NCBI RefSeq assembly: GCF_000411455.1
Contig: NZ_KE150457.1
Location: 58,336-122,335, forward strand
Reading direction: 5' to 3'
Source: Microbacterium sp. oral taxon 186 str. F0373
GTDB taxonomy: Bacteria > Actinomycetota > Actinomycetes > Actinomycetales > Microbacteriaceae
Length of the DNA stretch: 64,000 nucleotides
In this document: positions 1 through 9,873 of the stretch, in pieces
Layout of the letters: the number at the start of each line of letters is the position of its first letter
Numbering within the stretch: the stretch's first letter is position 1
Notes under the pieces: model-generated
What the model was told of the DNA's origin: nothing
Database searches by the model: none
Seen by the model: only the letters and a program-made list of their open reading frames with translations
Position numbers and translations under genes: made by a program

Positions 1-571
1 GTCCGGATAGGCGCCGAAGCGCCGTATCGCGGTCGAGATCTCGCATCGTCCGAGCCTTCTGCCGAGCGAACTCCAGGGCGCGATCGGCCTCGTCGTCGGG
101 GAGCTCGTCGAGCGCGGCGTCGATCACGTCGCGCGGGATCCCCCGCTTGGCCAGCGACTGCGCGAGCAGCGCGCGACCCTGTCCCTTGCGCTCGACCCCG
201 CTGTGGACGAGTTGCTCCGCCAGCGCGGCATCGTCGAGGTAGCCGAGACCGCGCAGGCGGTCGAGCACCTCCTCGATCGCTCCGTCGACGAGCTCTCTCT
301 CCCGCAGAAACGTCGATGCCTCGCGTTCGGACAGCGAGCGCGTGCGCAGCCGCTTCATCAACGCGGCCTCTGCGTCGGCGAGCACGGCGGCGGTCTCGTC
401 GTCCCAGGTCGTCTCGGCACGGTCATCGGTCCAGGTCGGATGCCACGCCGCGGCGATGTCAGCGTCTACCTCGCTCACCGCGGGTGCGGTGACAGCGGCA
501 TCCGCCTCCCCGAACAACGGGATCACGGGAGCGAGGCGCTCGGACTCGCCCCCGTGTCGCGAGGTTGTCAT
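1..571 (-). CDS. recX: RecX, RecA regulator (C-terminus cut by window edge)
   Basis: RecX binds RecA filaments and limits recombinase activity in the cytoplasm. The start is the ATG at 571, which overlaps the recA stop in an ATGA arrangement, so translation is probably coupled to recA. About 190 codons are visible and the frame is still open at base 1, so the last part of the protein lies outside the window. Residues 1-70 are an acidic, Ala-rich extension. The conserved helical region begins near residue 72 (MKRLRTRSLSEREASTFL) and continues through DRLRGLGYLDD to the visible end at RDTALRRLSG, a typical RecX stretch. Position directly downstream of recA supports the call. Confidence 0.93.
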   Translation of the reverse strand, partial: MTTSRHGGESERLAPVIPLFGEADAAVTAPAVSEVDADIAAAWHPTWTDDRAETTWDDETAAVLADAEAALMKRLRTRSLSEREASTFLRERELVDGAIEEVLDRLRGLGYLDDAALAEQLVHSGVERKGQGRALLAQSLAKRGIPRDVIDAALDELPDDEADRALEFARQKARTMRDLDRDTALRRLSG

Positions 572-1626
572 CAGGCCGGGCGGCGTGCAGCCAGGTCGTC
601 GGCGGGGGCCGTCTCAGCCGCGACGCGAGGCTGGCCGATGCCCAGCTTCTGCTTGATCTTGGTCTCGATCTCGGCCGCGATGTCGGGGTTCTTCAGCAGG
701 AAGTTACGGGCGTTCTCCTTGCCCTGACCGAGCTGCTCACCGTCGTAGGTGTACCAGGCGCCGGACTTCTTCACCAAGGCGTGCTCCACGCCGAAGTCGA
801 TGAGCGAGCCCTCGCGGGAGATGCCGGTGCCGTAGAGGATGTCGAACTCGGCCTGCTTGAACGGCGGCGCCATCTTGTTCTTGACGACCTTGACGCGCGT
901 ACGGTTGCCGACCGCGTCGGTGCCGTCCTTCAGCGTCTCGATGCGACGGATGTCCAGACGCACCGAGGCGTAGAACTTGAGCGCCTTCCCGCCGGCGGTG
1001 GTTTCGGGAGAGCCGAAGAACACGCCGATCTTCTCGCGCAGCTGGTTGATGAAGATCATCGTCGTGTTGGTCTGGTTGAGGCCACCGGTGAGCTTTCGCA
1101 GCGCCTGGGACATGAGGCGAGCCTGCAGGCCGACGTGGGAGTCACCCATCTCGCCTTCGATCTCGGCCTTGGGCACGAGCGCGGCGACCGAGTCGATGAC
1201 GACGAGGTCGATGGCTCCCGAACGCACCAGCATGTCGGCGATCTCCAGCGCCTGCTCCCCCGTGTCGGGCTGCGACACGAGCAGCTGGTCGATGTCGACA
1301 CCGAGCTTCTGCGCATAGTCGGGGTCGAGCGCGTGCTCGGCGTCGATGAAGGCGGCGATGCCGCCCGCGCGCTGCACATTGGCGATCGCATGGAGCGTGA
1401 GCGTCGTCTTACCCGAGGACTCGGGACCATAGATCTCGATGATGCGCCCGCGGGGAAGACCACCCACGCCGAGAGCGACATCGAGGGCGATCGAACCGGT
1501 GGGGATGACCTCGACGGGGGCGCGGTCGTCGCTGCCCAGTCGCATGACCGAGCCCTTTCCGAACTGCCGGTCGATCTGGGCGAGGGCCGACTCGAGGGCC
1601 TTCTCGCGGTCAGCGGGTGAGGGCAT
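571..1626 (-). CDS. recA: RecA recombinase
   Basis: RecA forms filaments on single-stranded DNA, drives homologous strand exchange and triggers LexA self-cleavage. The 351-residue protein has the usual length. The Walker A motif GPESSGKT lies at about residues 67-74, with [15 protein letters not shown] and the loop region [17 protein letters not shown] also intact. An AAGGAG ribosome site sits seven bases before the ATG. It is followed at once by recX (4-base overlap). A LexA-type SOS box lies about 220 bases upstream, so damage induction is expected. Nothing in the sequence looks unusual apart from a short variable C-terminal tail. Confidence 0.99.
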   Translation of the reverse strand: MPSPADREKALESALAQIDRQFGKGSVMRLGSDDRAPVEVIPTGSIALDVALGVGGLPRGRIIEIYGPESSGKTTLTLHAIANVQRAGGIAAFIDAEHALDPDYAQKLGVDIDQLLVSQPDTGEQALEIADMLVRSGAIDLVVIDSVAALVPKAEIEGEMGDSHVGLQARLMSQALRKLTGGLNQTNTTMIFINQLREKIGVFFGSPETTAGGKALKFYASVRLDIRRIETLKDGTDAVGNRTRVKVVKNKMAPPFKQAEFDILYGTGISREGSLIDFGVEHALVKKSGAWYTYDGEQLGQGKENARNFLLKNPDIAAEIETKIKQKLGIGQPRVAAETAPADDLAARRPA

Positions 1627-1846
1627 GACGTGCTCCTTGTGCTCTGCCGTGGACGGCGCTGCCGGCCTCGGGATTCCGTCGCCTGTAGGCTGTCACGCCC
1701 CCTCCCGGCGGGAAGGATGCTGCGACAAGGCGGAGGTGTCGTGATGACGATGTCCACGCTAGAGACGGCCTCCGACATCGGTCGGCGACGGGCCTCGAAT
1801 GTGGACAAACGTCCCGGTTCACCTCATGTGTAGGAGCCTATGCCCC

Positions 1847-1862
1847 TCGAACAGAGTTTCGA
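1847..1862. promoter_or_regulatory. LexA/SOS box upstream of recA
   Basis: TCGAACAGAGTTTCGA is one base away from the actinobacterial/Gram-positive LexA consensus TCGAAC-N4-GTTCGA. It lies in the 267-base spacer between DUF3046 and recA, 32 bases past the DUF3046 stop and 221 bases before the recA ATG. The rest of that spacer holds no convincing gene, so the recA promoter and a long 5' leader are expected there. Assignment to LexA is by motif and position only. Confidence 0.72.
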
Positions 1863-1893
1863 TCACGCGACACGCCGCGCAGGCATCGGTCGA

Positions 1894-2118
1894 TCAGCGC
1901 CGACGCGGCTCCATCAGGCCGACGCCGTGACGGCGCGAGGCGGGCACGTCGGTCTCGTCGCACAGAGCAAACCAGATCTCGCGCGGCTCGACGCCGTCGG
2001 CGAGGGCTTCGGCGGCGGTGCGATGGCCGACGCCGGGAAGGGCGAGGTCGGCGACCAACATCGCTGCGCGATTGCCGAACTCGTCCTCGACAGCTCGCGT
2101 GAACTCGCTTCGCCGCAC
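1894..2118 (-). CDS. DUF3046 small protein
   Basis: This 74-residue cytoplasmic protein belongs to the DUF3046 family, found between the ClgR-type regulator and recA in many actinobacteria (as at the Mycobacterium Rv2738c locus). I chose the GTG at 2118 because it begins exactly at the conserved RRSEFTRAVEDEFG block. Longer frames run back through the regulator gene. The ending IWFALCDETDVPASRRHG is typical of the family. It starts one base after the regulator stop, so the two are probably co-transcribed. Its function is unknown, and there is no catalytic motif or membrane segment. Confidence 0.88.
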   Translation of the reverse strand: MRRSEFTRAVEDEFGNRAAMLVADLALPGVGHRTAAEALADGVEPREIWFALCDETDVPASRRHGVGLMEPRRR

Positions 2119-2119
2119 G

Positions 2120-2440
2120 TCAGCGCAGCGACAGTTCGGGCTGGACGAGGCCGTCCTCGAGCCCGGCGAGGTCGTCGGGAACCACGTCGGGGAAGACCTG
2201 CAGGCCCTCCAGCACCGACAGACGGTCTCCGACCTCGCGCATGATGGTCGAGATCGGGACGTCCAGCGCCTCGGCGACCGCGGCGAGGATCTCGCTCGAG
2301 GCCTCCTTCTGACCGCGCTCGACCTCGCTGAGATATCCGAGGGCGACACTCGCACGGCCGGCGACCTGGCGGAGGGTACGCCCCTTCTGCAGGCGGAAGT
2401 CGCGAAGCACTTCGCCGATCTCCTGACGAACCAGGATCAT
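2120..2440 (-). CDS. clgR: ClgR-type XRE-family transcriptional regulator
   Basis: The 106-residue protein begins MILVRQEIGEVLRDFR, followed by a Cro/CI-type helix-turn-helix at about residues 12-65 (LRQVAGRASVALGYLSEVER is the recognition region). In corynebacteria and mycobacteria ClgR activates clp protease and repair genes. The near-identical sequence style and the conserved locus (clgR, pgsA and ftsK together, recA nearby) support this assignment. The start is the ATG at 2440; upstream in-frame codons lack conserved sequence. The C-terminal 35 residues are acidic. The 168-base spacer upstream should hold its promoter, but I see no clear operator there. Confidence 0.85.
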   Translation of the reverse strand: MILVRQEIGEVLRDFRLQKGRTLRQVAGRASVALGYLSEVERGQKEASSEILAAVAEALDVPISTIMREVGDRLSVLEGLQVFPDVVPDDLAGLEDGLVQPELSLR

Positions 2441-2608
2441 GTTCGGGCCCCCTCCTCTACTCGAGATTCCCACCGGGTTTCGGTGCCCGGGTGGATAACA
2501 GTACCCCACGTGCTGGCCACGATAGCCCCCTCGTGCTGGGTAATGAATGGGAATCGCTGTCCTGTAACGGCGTCGACACGAGCGGTATTCCCCCGGTCAT
2601 CTGAGGAC

Positions 2609-3178
2609 TCAGAGCGCGTCCAGCACCAGCCGGATGGCGCGGGCTGCCGTCTCGGCGCGGATGGCGGCGCGATCGCCGTCGATCAGCACGGACTCGACCC
2701 GCGAGCCCAGCGGCGTGGCGACGGCGATGTGAACCGTGCCGACCGGCTGCCCGTCCGGCGACAGCGGACCGGCGATGCCGGTGGTCGCCACGCCGACATC
2801 GACGGGCACGCCGCCGTGTCCGAGCGCACGGCGCACCCCCTCCGCCATCTGGCTGGCGACCCGGGGATGGACCGGTCCGTGCGCGTCGAGCAGATGCTGC
2901 TCGACGCCCAGCAGGCTCGCCTTCACGTCCGTCGCGTAGGCGACGATGCCGCCGCGGAAGACGCGCGAGGCCCCCGATATGGAGACGATGGAGGCGGCGA
3001 GCAGTCCCCCGGTCAACGACTCGGCCGCCGCGATGCTCCAGCCGAGGTCGGCGAGTCGGGCGACGAGGCGTTCCGGGTCGCTCCGGCGTCCCGCGGAGAC
3101 GAGGGTGCTCTCGAGATCGTCACCCTCGGCATCCTGGTGTTCGTCGTGCGCACCGCCGCGCCGGGACGAGGGGCTCAT
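2609..3178 (-). CDS. cinA: CinA C-terminal family protein (nicotinamide-nucleotide amidase, PncC type)
   Basis: This 189-residue protein is a stand-alone CinA C-terminal domain. Members deamidate nicotinamide mononucleotide and so salvage NAD from the by-product of DNA ligase. Family blocks visible are AAAESLTGGLLAASIVSISG, FRGGIVAYATDVKASLLGV and GVATTGIAGPLSPDGQPVGT. The first about 30 residues are charged and not conserved. The ATG at 3178 overlaps the pgsA stop by 4 bases, so the gene is translated after pgsA in one operon. It lacks the N-terminal molybdopterin-binding-like domain of full-length CinA, as is usual for short forms. Confidence 0.9.
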   Translation of the reverse strand: MSPSSRRGGAHDEHQDAEGDDLESTLVSAGRRSDPERLVARLADLGWSIAAAESLTGGLLAASIVSISGASRVFRGGIVAYATDVKASLLGVEQHLLDAHGPVHPRVASQMAEGVRRALGHGGVPVDVGVATTGIAGPLSPDGQPVGTVHIAVATPLGSRVESVLIDGDRAAIRAETAARAIRLVLDAL

Positions 3179-3765
3179 CGACGGGTCCCGGTGCCGGCAC
3201 CGCCGCGGGCAGCCCGTGCCCCTCGGATCTCGGTGACCACGTAGTCGAGGCCGCTGGCAACCGTGAGGAGGACGGCGATCCACATCGTCACGGTGTTCAC
3301 GACATGGATGCCCTCCCCCACCACGTTCCACAGCGGCAGCAGCGCGAGCGACAGCGCGACCGCCTGCGCGACGGTCTTCAGCTTGCCCATCCAGGCCGCC
3401 GCGACGACGTGGCTGCTCGCGACGACCAGGCGATGCACCGTGATGCCGATCTCGCGGATGAGGACCAGAATCGTGACCGCCCAGGGAAGCTCACCCAGGA
3501 TGGACAGGCCGACGAAGGCACAGCCGGTCAGCGCCTTGTCGGCGATCGGGTCGAGGAGCTTGCCGAGGTCGGTGACGATCTCGTACTTGCGGGCGAGATA
3601 GCCGTCGATGCCGTCTGTCGCGATGGCGACGATGAAGAGCACACCGGCACCCCACCGCAGCGGACCATCCCCACCCTGATCGGCCAGGAGCATCCAGAGG
3701 AAGACCGGCGCGCACAGGATGCGGACGATCGTGATCGCGTTGGGGAGCTGCCGGGGAATCGCCAC
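3175..3765 (-). CDS. pgsA: CDP-diacylglycerol-glycerol-3-phosphate 3-phosphatidyltransferase
   Basis: A 196-residue membrane enzyme of the CDP-alcohol phosphotransferase family. It makes phosphatidylglycerol phosphate from CDP-diacylglycerol and glycerol 3-phosphate. The full family signature D-x2-DG-x2-AR-x8-G-x3-D-x3-D is present in DGIDGYLAR through GKLLDPIADK (about residues 51-77). Several hydrophobic segments follow the N-terminal PNAITIVRILCAPVFLWML. It lies between ftsK and cinA, 47 bases after ftsK, the order seen at the mycobacterial pgsA3 locus. PgsA versus another CDP-alcohol transferase rests on overall similarity and context. Confidence 0.92.
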   Translation of the reverse strand: MAIPRQLPNAITIVRILCAPVFLWMLLADQGGDGPLRWGAGVLFIVAIATDGIDGYLARKYEIVTDLGKLLDPIADKALTGCAFVGLSILGELPWAVTILVLIREIGITVHRLVVASSHVVAAAWMGKLKTVAQAVALSLALLPLWNVVGEGIHVVNTVTMWIAVLLTVASGLDYVVTEIRGARAARGGAGTGTRR

Positions 3766-3812
3766 GAGGCGAGCCTACTCGCGGCCCGTGCGCTGCACCG
3801 CCGCGCGTCAGC

Positions 3813-6497
3813 TCAGTCTCGGCCGGTGAGGCTCCAGGCGTCTTCGGATCCGTCGTCGCCATCGACCACCGCCAGCCCGTCGAACTGGGCGCTCACCGCA
3901 TCCGGCCCGTAGGGGTCGCTCACCGGCGCGGCCGGCGGGTCGTCGCCGCGCAGGCGCGCGAGCACCTCGGGCAGCTGATCGGGCGTCACGAGCACGTCGC
4001 GGGCCTTCGAGCCCTCGGACGGGCCGACGATCTCGCGCGACTCCAGCAGGTCCATCAGGCGCCCGGCCTTGGCGAACCCGACGCGGAGCTTGCGCTGCAG
4101 CATCGACGTCGAGCCGAACTGTGTGGAGATGATCTGCTCGGCGGCGGCGAGGAGCAGTTCGAGGTCGTCACCGATGTCGGCGTCGATCTCCTTCTTCTCG
4201 GCGACGGCCTGAACGTCGGCGCGATAGTCGGGCCGCGCCTGGTTCTTGACGTGCGTGACCACCTTCTCGATCTCACTCTCGGCGACCCACGCGCCCTGCA
4301 CGCGGATCGCCTTCGACGCCCCCATCGGCAGGAAAAGTCCGTCGCCCTGGCCGATGAGGCGGTCGGCACCGGGCTGGTCGAGGATGACGCGCGAGTCGGT
4401 GACGCTGGTCACCGCGAACGCGAGGCGGGACGGCACGTTCGCCTTGATGAGACCGGTCACGACGTCGACGGAGGGCCGCTGCGTCGCGAGGACGAGGTGG
4501 ATGCCGCTCGCGCGCGCGAGCTGCGTGATGCGCACGATCGAGTCCTCGACATCGCGCGGGGCGACCATCATGAGGTCGGCGAGCTCGTCGACGACGACCA
4601 GCAGGTAGGGGTAGGGCTTGAGCACCCGCTCGCTGCCGACGGGCAGGTTGATCTCTCCCGCCACCACGGCGCGGTTGAAGTCGTCGATGTGACGGAAGCC
4701 GAACGACGCGAGGTCGTCGTAGCGCATGTCCATCTCCTTCACGACCCACTGCAGCGCCTCGGCGGCCTTCTTGGGGTTCGTGATGATGGGCGTGATGAGG
4801 TGCGGCACCCCGGCGTAGCTTGTGAGCTCCACCCGCTTCGGGTCGATGAGCACCATCCGCACCTCGGAGGGCTTGGCACGCATGAGCAGGCTCGTGATCA
4901 TCGAGTTGACGAAGCTCGACTTTCCCGAGCCGGTCGATCCGGCGACCAGCAGGTGGGGCATCTTCGCCAGGTTCGCGACGACATAGCCGCCGCCGACGTC
5001 CTTGCCGACGCCGATCGTCATGGGGTGTCTCTGGCCGGTCGATGCCGGGGAGCGCAGCACATCGCCGAGCGTGACGATCTCGCGGTCGGTGTTGGGGATC
5101 TCGACACCGATCGCGCTCTTGCCGGGGATCGGCGCGAGGATGCGCACCTCGTTGGAGGCGACCGCATAGGCGATGTTGTTCGTGAGCGCGGTGATGCGCT
5201 CGACCTTCACGCCGGGGCCGAGCGAGATCTCGTACTGCGTCACTGTCGGGCCGCGCGAGAACCCCGTCACCCGCGCGTCGACGCCGAACTGCTCGAAGAC
5301 GCCCATGATGGCGGCGACCACACGGTCGTTCGCCTCCGAGCGCGCCTTCGGCGGGTCGCCCTGCGCCAGCGCGGCCACGGACGGAAGGCGATACGGCGCC
5401 TGCGGCGGCTGACCGTCGTGGTCGTCGCCCAGGGCGGAGATGCCCGGGAGGATGCCGTCGTCGAGGATGATCTCGCCGCTGTCCTCGCGGATGCCGGTGT
5501 CGGCGCGACGCGCGGCCTTCTTGGCGTGCGCGATCACGGCCGGATCGATGATCTCGGTCGGCGCGTCCGGCAGTGGCGGGACCGGCGGAACAGCGGCCGG
5601 CATCGCGACGGCCTGCTCGAAGCCGCCGTCGCCGCTGGTGTCCAACAGCGCCGTCAGGTCGTCGGAGCCGAGGTGGCCGTCGACGTCCTCCTCACGTCCG
5701 GACTTGTTGCGGCGCCACCACGGCAACTCCTTGTCCGCGGCATCCGTCGCCTCGCTGAAGGCGACCGTCGGCGTGTCCGTCGACGGCGCGTCGGGACGCT
5801 CGGCACCGAACATCCAGGCGTACAGGTCACCCAGACGCCGCCCGATGCGGTTGGGCGGGGTCTTGGTGAGGATGAGGATGCTCAACAGCGTCAGCGCGCC
5901 CAGCAGCACGTAGGCGCCGATCGTCGTCAGCAGCGACAGCGGCTCGCCGATCGTCCACCCGAACAGCCCTCCCGCGGCGCTCAGCGCCGGCATGCCCTGC
6001 GGCGGCTGCGGGCGACCACCCGCCACGTGGCAGAAGCCCGCGATCGACAGCACGAACAGCCCGAACCCGATGCCGATGCGTCCGTTGTCGTGGATGGACG
6101 GCGGGTGGCGGAACAGCCAGCCCGCCATCAGGAGCAGCAGCACCGGCATGATGAAAGCGACGCGACCGACGAACAACCCCACGGTGTAGGCGCTGATCTG
6201 CGTCGCCGCGTCGTTGCCGATGAAGAACCACTCGTTGACGGCACCGAGTGCGGCCAGCACTACCAACAGGAACGGAAAGCCGTCGCGGCGCTGGTCCTTC
6301 TCGAGGGTCTCCAGGCCGAACGCGCGGAACATCCCCCCGACGGCGTGGGCCAAGCCGAGCCAGGCACGGACGGCGACCGGCGGACGCTCGAGATCATCGA
6401 CGTACTTCGCGGGGGCCGGGGCGGGCTTGCGGGCACGGCTCGAGGAGCCCTTCGCGGACGCGCGGGCGTTCGTGGGCGTGCTCGTGGATCGTGCCAT
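3813..6497 (-). CDS. ftsK: FtsK/SpoIIIE DNA translocase
   Basis: FtsK pumps DNA at the division septum and coordinates chromosome dimer resolution. The 894-residue protein starts at the ATG at 6497 ([14 protein letters not shown]). Longer frames give non-conserved sequence. It has about four membrane segments between residues 74 and 211 and an acidic linker at about 215-390. The motor follows, with Walker A GSTGSGKS at 520-527 and Walker [13 protein letters not shown] near 632-643. The C-terminal gamma domain ([19 protein letters not shown], about 800-818) recognises polar DNA motifs. The conserved clgR-pgsA-ftsK neighbourhood agrees. The last 60 residues are acidic and variable. Confidence 0.98.
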   Translation of the reverse strand: MARSTSTPTNARASAKGSSSRARKPAPAPAKYVDDLERPPVAVRAWLGLAHAVGGMFRAFGLETLEKDQRRDGFPFLLVVLAALGAVNEWFFIGNDAATQISAYTVGLFVGRVAFIMPVLLLLMAGWLFRHPPSIHDNGRIGIGFGLFVLSIAGFCHVAGGRPQPPQGMPALSAAGGLFGWTIGEPLSLLTTIGAYVLLGALTLLSILILTKTPPNRIGRRLGDLYAWMFGAERPDAPSTDTPTVAFSEATDAADKELPWWRRNKSGREEDVDGHLGSDDLTALLDTSGDGGFEQAVAMPAAVPPVPPLPDAPTEIIDPAVIAHAKKAARRADTGIREDSGEIILDDGILPGISALGDDHDGQPPQAPYRLPSVAALAQGDPPKARSEANDRVVAAIMGVFEQFGVDARVTGFSRGPTVTQYEISLGPGVKVERITALTNNIAYAVASNEVRILAPIPGKSAIGVEIPNTDREIVTLGDVLRSPASTGQRHPMTIGVGKDVGGGYVVANLAKMPHLLVAGSTGSGKSSFVNSMITSLLMRAKPSEVRMVLIDPKRVELTSYAGVPHLITPIITNPKKAAEALQWVVKEMDMRYDDLASFGFRHIDDFNRAVVAGEINLPVGSERVLKPYPYLLVVVDELADLMMVAPRDVEDSIVRITQLARASGIHLVLATQRPSVDVVTGLIKANVPSRLAFAVTSVTDSRVILDQPGADRLIGQGDGLFLPMGASKAIRVQGAWVAESEIEKVVTHVKNQARPDYRADVQAVAEKKEIDADIGDDLELLLAAAEQIISTQFGSTSMLQRKLRVGFAKAGRLMDLLESREIVGPSEGSKARDVLVTPDQLPEVLARLRGDDPPAAPVSDPYGPDAVSAQFDGLAVVDGDDGSEDAWSLTGRD

Positions 6498-6579
6498 TAC
6501 TCCACGGTAGGCGCAGGGGCCCCCGGATCCGCGGATTGACGCGGCCCGAGCCGGGCTCGGCATCCGCTGCGCCGGCGCG

Positions 6580-7074
6580 TCAGCGCAGTCGCTTGACCAT
6601 GGTGTCGCGACCGTGACCGGCCTGGGTGAGCGCGAAGCCCTCGCTGCGGTACAGCGTCTGGGCGTAGTTGCCGCGTTCGACCGACAGGCTGATGCGACCG
6701 TAACCCTCGGCTCGCGCATGCTCGCACAGTCGCTGAAGGAGTGCGCGCCCAACGCCGTGCGCGCGCCAGAGGGGCCTCACACCGATGATGAGCTCCGGCA
6801 CGCCCGTGCCGATGTAGCCGAAGCCGGGGTCGCTGCGCGGCAGCATCCGGTACCACGCCGCACCGACCGGGCTGTCCTGCGCGTCGACCGCGACGAAGCC
6901 GGCGTCGCCGGGACGCATCCACCCCGAAATGTAGCGGTTGTGGTCGGGATGCGTCAGCACCTCGTGCCGCGGGCGCACGCCCCCCTGCCGCCAGTTCGCC
7001 GCTTCGACGACCATGTCGCCCAGGAACGCCCCATCGGCCTGTGTCGCGGGGCGCACGCGAAAGCTGACGGGCAT
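6580..7074 (-). CDS. GNAT-family N-acetyltransferase
   Basis: A 164-residue GNAT acetyltransferase. The acetyl-CoA-binding segment is [20 protein letters not shown] at about residues 96-115. It is followed by [20 protein letters not shown], which resembles GNATs that use small-molecule or peptide amines. The substrate cannot be read from the sequence. It sits between RNase J and ftsK, where mycobacteria have a different GNAT (annotated argA), but this protein is not clearly an N-acetylglutamate synthase. The start [17 protein letters not shown] is typical. It is probably co-transcribed with rnj upstream, 31 bases away. Confidence 0.85.
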   Translation of the reverse strand: MPVSFRVRPATQADGAFLGDMVVEAANWRQGGVRPRHEVLTHPDHNRYISGWMRPGDAGFVAVDAQDSPVGAAWYRMLPRSDPGFGYIGTGVPELIIGVRPLWRAHGVGRALLQRLCEHARAEGYGRISLSVERGNYAQTLYRSEGFALTQAGHGRDTMVKRLR

Positions 7075-7105
7075 GGAGCCGATGGTAGCGCTCCGCCGCG
7101 ACCGG

Positions 7106-8782
7106 TCAGGCTTCGATGACGAGGGGGACGATCATGGGCCGGCGACGCAGCCGCTGATTGACCCAGCGTCCGATCGTGCGTCGGACCACCTGCGACAGCG
7201 CGTGCGTGTCACGCACACCCGACTGCGCCGCCTCGGTGAGGGCGGCAGCGATCTTCGGCTTGACGTCGTCGAACACCTTGTCGTCCTCCGCGAAACCACG
7301 CGCGTGGATCTCGGGGCCGGTGATGATCCGTCCCGTCGCGGCGTCGACGACGACGATCACCGAGATGAAGCCCTCCTCGCCGAGGATGCGGCGATCCTTG
7401 AGGTCGGCATCGGTGATCTCGCCCACGGTCGATCCGTCGACGTAGACGAAGCCGAGATCGAGCTGGCCGACAACGCGGGCGACGCCGTCCTTGAGGTCGA
7501 CGACGGTGCCGTTCTCGGCGATGATCGTGTTCTCCGCGGGGATGCCGGTGTCCTGCGCGAGCTTCGCGTTCGCGATGAGGTGGCGGTACTCGCCGTGCAC
7601 CGGCATGACGTTGCGCGGCTGCAGGATGTTGTAGCAGTACAGCAGCTCGCCCGCCGCCGCGTGACCCGACACGTGCACCTTGGCGTTGCCCTTGTGCACG
7701 ACGTTGGCACCGAGCTTGGTGAGGCCGTCGATCACGCGGTAGACCGCGTTCTCATTGCCCGGAATCAGGCTCGACGCGAGGATGACGGTGTCACCCGGAC
7801 CGGGCTCGATCGCGTGGTCCAGGTTCGCCATGCGGCTGAGCACGGCCATCGGCTCGCCCTGCGACCCGGTCGACATGTAGACGATCTTGTCGTCGGGAAG
7901 ATCCTGCGCCTTCTTGTAGTCGATCAGCACGCCGTCGGGAACGCGCAGATAGCCGAGATCCTCGGCGATCGTCATGTTGCGCACCATCGAGCGCCCGAGG
8001 AACGCGAGACGGCGCCCGTTCGCCGCGGCCGCGTCGATCACCTGCTGGACGCGGTGGACGTGGCTGGAGAAGCTCGCCACGATGACGCGCCGGGGAGCCT
8101 TGGCGATCACCTGGTCCAGCACCGGACCGATGTCGCGCTCGAGGGGGGTGAAGCCGGGCACGTCGGCGTTCGTGGAGTCGACCAGGAAGAGATCCACGCC
8201 GTCCTCGCCGAGACTCGCGAACGCGCGGAGGTCCGTGAGGCGGCCGTCCAGGGGCAGCTGGTCCATCTTGAAGTCGCCGGTGGCCAGCACCGTACCGGCG
8301 TCGGTGTGGATCGCGACAGCGAGCGCGTCGGGGATCGAGTGGTTGACGGCGACGAACTCGAGGTCGAACGGACCGACCTGCTCCTCCTGCCCCTCCTGCA
8401 CGGTCAGCGTGTAGGCCTTGATGCGGTGCTCCTTGAGCTTCGCTTCGACGAGCGCGAGGGTGAGCTTCGAACCGATGAGGGGAATGTCGCTCTTCAACCG
8501 CAGCAGGTAGGGCACCGCGCCGATGTGGTCCTCGTGGCCGTGCGTGAGCACGACGCCCACGACGTCGTCGAGCCGGTCCTTGATCGGCTCGAAGTCGGGG
8601 AGGATGAGGTCGACACCGGGCTGGTGCTCCTCGGGGAAGAGCACACCGCAGTCGACGACGAGGAGCTTGCCCTCGTATTCGAAGACCGTCATGTTGCGAC
8701 CGATCTCGCCCAGCCCGCCGAGCGGGATGACGCGAAGGGTCTGCGGGGCGAGCGCGGGGGGCTCGGAGAACGTCGTGGGCAT
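7106..8782 (-). CDS. rnj: Ribonuclease J
   Basis: RNase J is a metallo-beta-lactamase/beta-CASP ribonuclease with endo- and 5'-exonuclease activity in mRNA turnover and rRNA maturation. The 558-residue length fits. The zinc motif HGHEDHIGA is at about residues 81-89. Also present are LATGDFKMD, FSSHVHRVQQVIDAA and the beta-CASP segment SGHAAAGELLYCYNILQPRN with MPVHGEYRHL. I chose the ATG at 8782, preceded by GAAAGGCAGACG. Longer frames read into dapA antisense. It follows dapA on the same strand with only 47 bases between, a common actinobacterial arrangement. Confidence 0.97.
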   Translation of the reverse strand: MPTTFSEPPALAPQTLRVIPLGGLGEIGRNMTVFEYEGKLLVVDCGVLFPEEHQPGVDLILPDFEPIKDRLDDVVGVVLTHGHEDHIGAVPYLLRLKSDIPLIGSKLTLALVEAKLKEHRIKAYTLTVQEGQEEQVGPFDLEFVAVNHSIPDALAVAIHTDAGTVLATGDFKMDQLPLDGRLTDLRAFASLGEDGVDLFLVDSTNADVPGFTPLERDIGPVLDQVIAKAPRRVIVASFSSHVHRVQQVIDAAAANGRRLAFLGRSMVRNMTIAEDLGYLRVPDGVLIDYKKAQDLPDDKIVYMSTGSQGEPMAVLSRMANLDHAIEPGPGDTVILASSLIPGNENAVYRVIDGLTKLGANVVHKGNAKVHVSGHAAAGELLYCYNILQPRNVMPVHGEYRHLIANAKLAQDTGIPAENTIIAENGTVVDLKDGVARVVGQLDLGFVYVDGSTVGEITDADLKDRRILGEEGFISVIVVVDAATGRIITGPEIHARGFAEDDKVFDDVKPKIAAALTEAAQSGVRDTHALSQVVRRTIGRWVNQRLRRRPMIVPLVIEA

Positions 8783-8794
8783 CGTCTGCCTTTC

Positions 8795-8814
8795 GTGGAT
8801 GCCGCGGCATCCAC
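8795..8814. repeat. Perfect 20-bp palindrome between dapA and rnj
   Basis: GTGGATGCCGCGGCATCCAC is a perfect palindrome with no loop, lying 15 bases past the dapA stop and just before the rnj ribosome site. It can form a hairpin in the dapA-rnj transcript. It contains two head-to-head copies of the heptamer GGATGCC that is very frequent across the window. There is no T-tract, so termination is uncertain. Confidence 0.6.
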
Positions 8815-8829
8815 CGGTATCGCGGTCGC

Positions 8830-9807
8830 TCAGCGGGTGGTGCCGTGGACCTTGGGGAGCGCGCCGCCGGCGGCGGCGTTGCGGTCGGGTCGGAAGTTGG
8901 AGAAGTCGGCTCCGTCGACGCCCTTGACGAGTACGAGCTCGTCCTCGATGAGGGCGGCCTCCCACTCTTCGGGGCCGACGAGCGGCAGGCGCACGCGCGG
9001 GCTGGAGATGCGGCCCAGGCCGTGCAGGATGTACTTCGCGCTCACCGTGCCGGGCACATGGGTCATGACGGCGCGGACGAGCGGTTCGAGCTGCTGGTGC
9101 GCGGCGGTGGCGGTGGCCAGGTCGCCGCGGTTGACGGCATCCACGATGACACGGTAGGGCGTCGCGGTGATGTTGGCGGTGACGCCGATGAGACCCGACG
9201 CGCCGATGGACAGGTGCGGCAGGACGTTCGCATCGTCGCCGGAGAAGTACATGAGATCGGTCTGGTTGAGCACCCGGCTGACCTCGCTGAAGTCGCCCTT
9301 GGCGTCCTTCACGGCGAGGATGTTCGGGTGGTTGGCCAGCCGCAGGATGGTCTCGTACTTGATCGGCACGCCGGTGCGACCGGGGATGTCGTAGAGGATG
9401 ACCGGGAGGTCGGTCGCATCGGCGACGAGGCGGAAGTGCGTCAGGATGCCGGCCTGGGTCGGCTTGTTGTAGTACGGCGTGACGATCATGATGCCGTCGG
9501 CGCCGGCCTTCTCGCTGGCCTTGTAGAGCTCGATCGCGTGCGCGGTCTCGTTCGAACCGCCGCCGGTGATGATCTTCGCCCGGCCGCTGGAGACGGACTT
9601 TCCGACCTCGACGAGCTTCAGCTTCTCAGGATCGGTGAGGGTGCTCGTCTCGCCGGTGGTGCCGGTGACGACGATGCCGTCGGCTCCGGCGGTGATGACG
9701 TCGTCGATGTGCTTCTCGACGGCGGGCCAGTCGACTTCACCGTCGGCCGTCATCGGAGTGACGAGCGCGACGAGGACCTGTCCGAAGGGATTGCCCGAGT
9801 GCGTCAT
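8830..9807 (-). CDS. dapA: 4-hydroxy-tetrahydrodipicolinate synthase
   Basis: DapA condenses pyruvate with aspartate semialdehyde, the first committed step to lysine and diaminopimelate. The 325-residue protein has the expected TIM-barrel motifs: GTTGETSTL near 49-57, YYNKP at 112-116, the catalytic Tyr139 in LYDIPGRTG and the Schiff-base Lys167 in AVKDAKGD. The start has a GGAGG-type ribosome site directly upstream. The next gene downstream is rnj. dapB of the same pathway lies about 5 kb away and is not part of this transcript. Confidence 0.98.
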   Translation of the reverse strand: MTHSGNPFGQVLVALVTPMTADGEVDWPAVEKHIDDVITAGADGIVVTGTTGETSTLTDPEKLKLVEVGKSVSSGRAKIITGGGSNETAHAIELYKASEKAGADGIMIVTPYYNKPTQAGILTHFRLVADATDLPVILYDIPGRTGVPIKYETILRLANHPNILAVKDAKGDFSEVSRVLNQTDLMYFSGDDANVLPHLSIGASGLIGVTANITATPYRVIVDAVNRGDLATATAAHQQLEPLVRAVMTHVPGTVSAKYILHGLGRISSPRVRLPLVGPEEWEAALIEDELVLVKGVDGADFSNFRPDRNAAAGGALPKVHGTTR

Positions 9808-9873
9808 GCCTCCAGGCTACCGGCTCGCGGCGACCCCGTCGGAGCAGACCACGAGCGCGTCATCCCCGACCCG

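Noticed and set aside
2441..2608. A ClgR operator upstream of clgR
   Set aside because: Partial matches (AATCGCTGTCC) exist but no symmetric site good enough to call.
4251..6539. A 762-codon open frame on the plus strand opposite ftsK
   Set aside because: It is an antisense frame produced by GC-rich codon bias. It is rich in Arg, Gly and Asp, matches no family, and the minus-strand FtsK motifs are clear.
6938..9157. A 739-codon plus-strand frame opposite rnj and dapA
   Set aside because: Low-complexity Val/Asp/Arg/His composition with no motif; spans two well-supported minus-strand genes.
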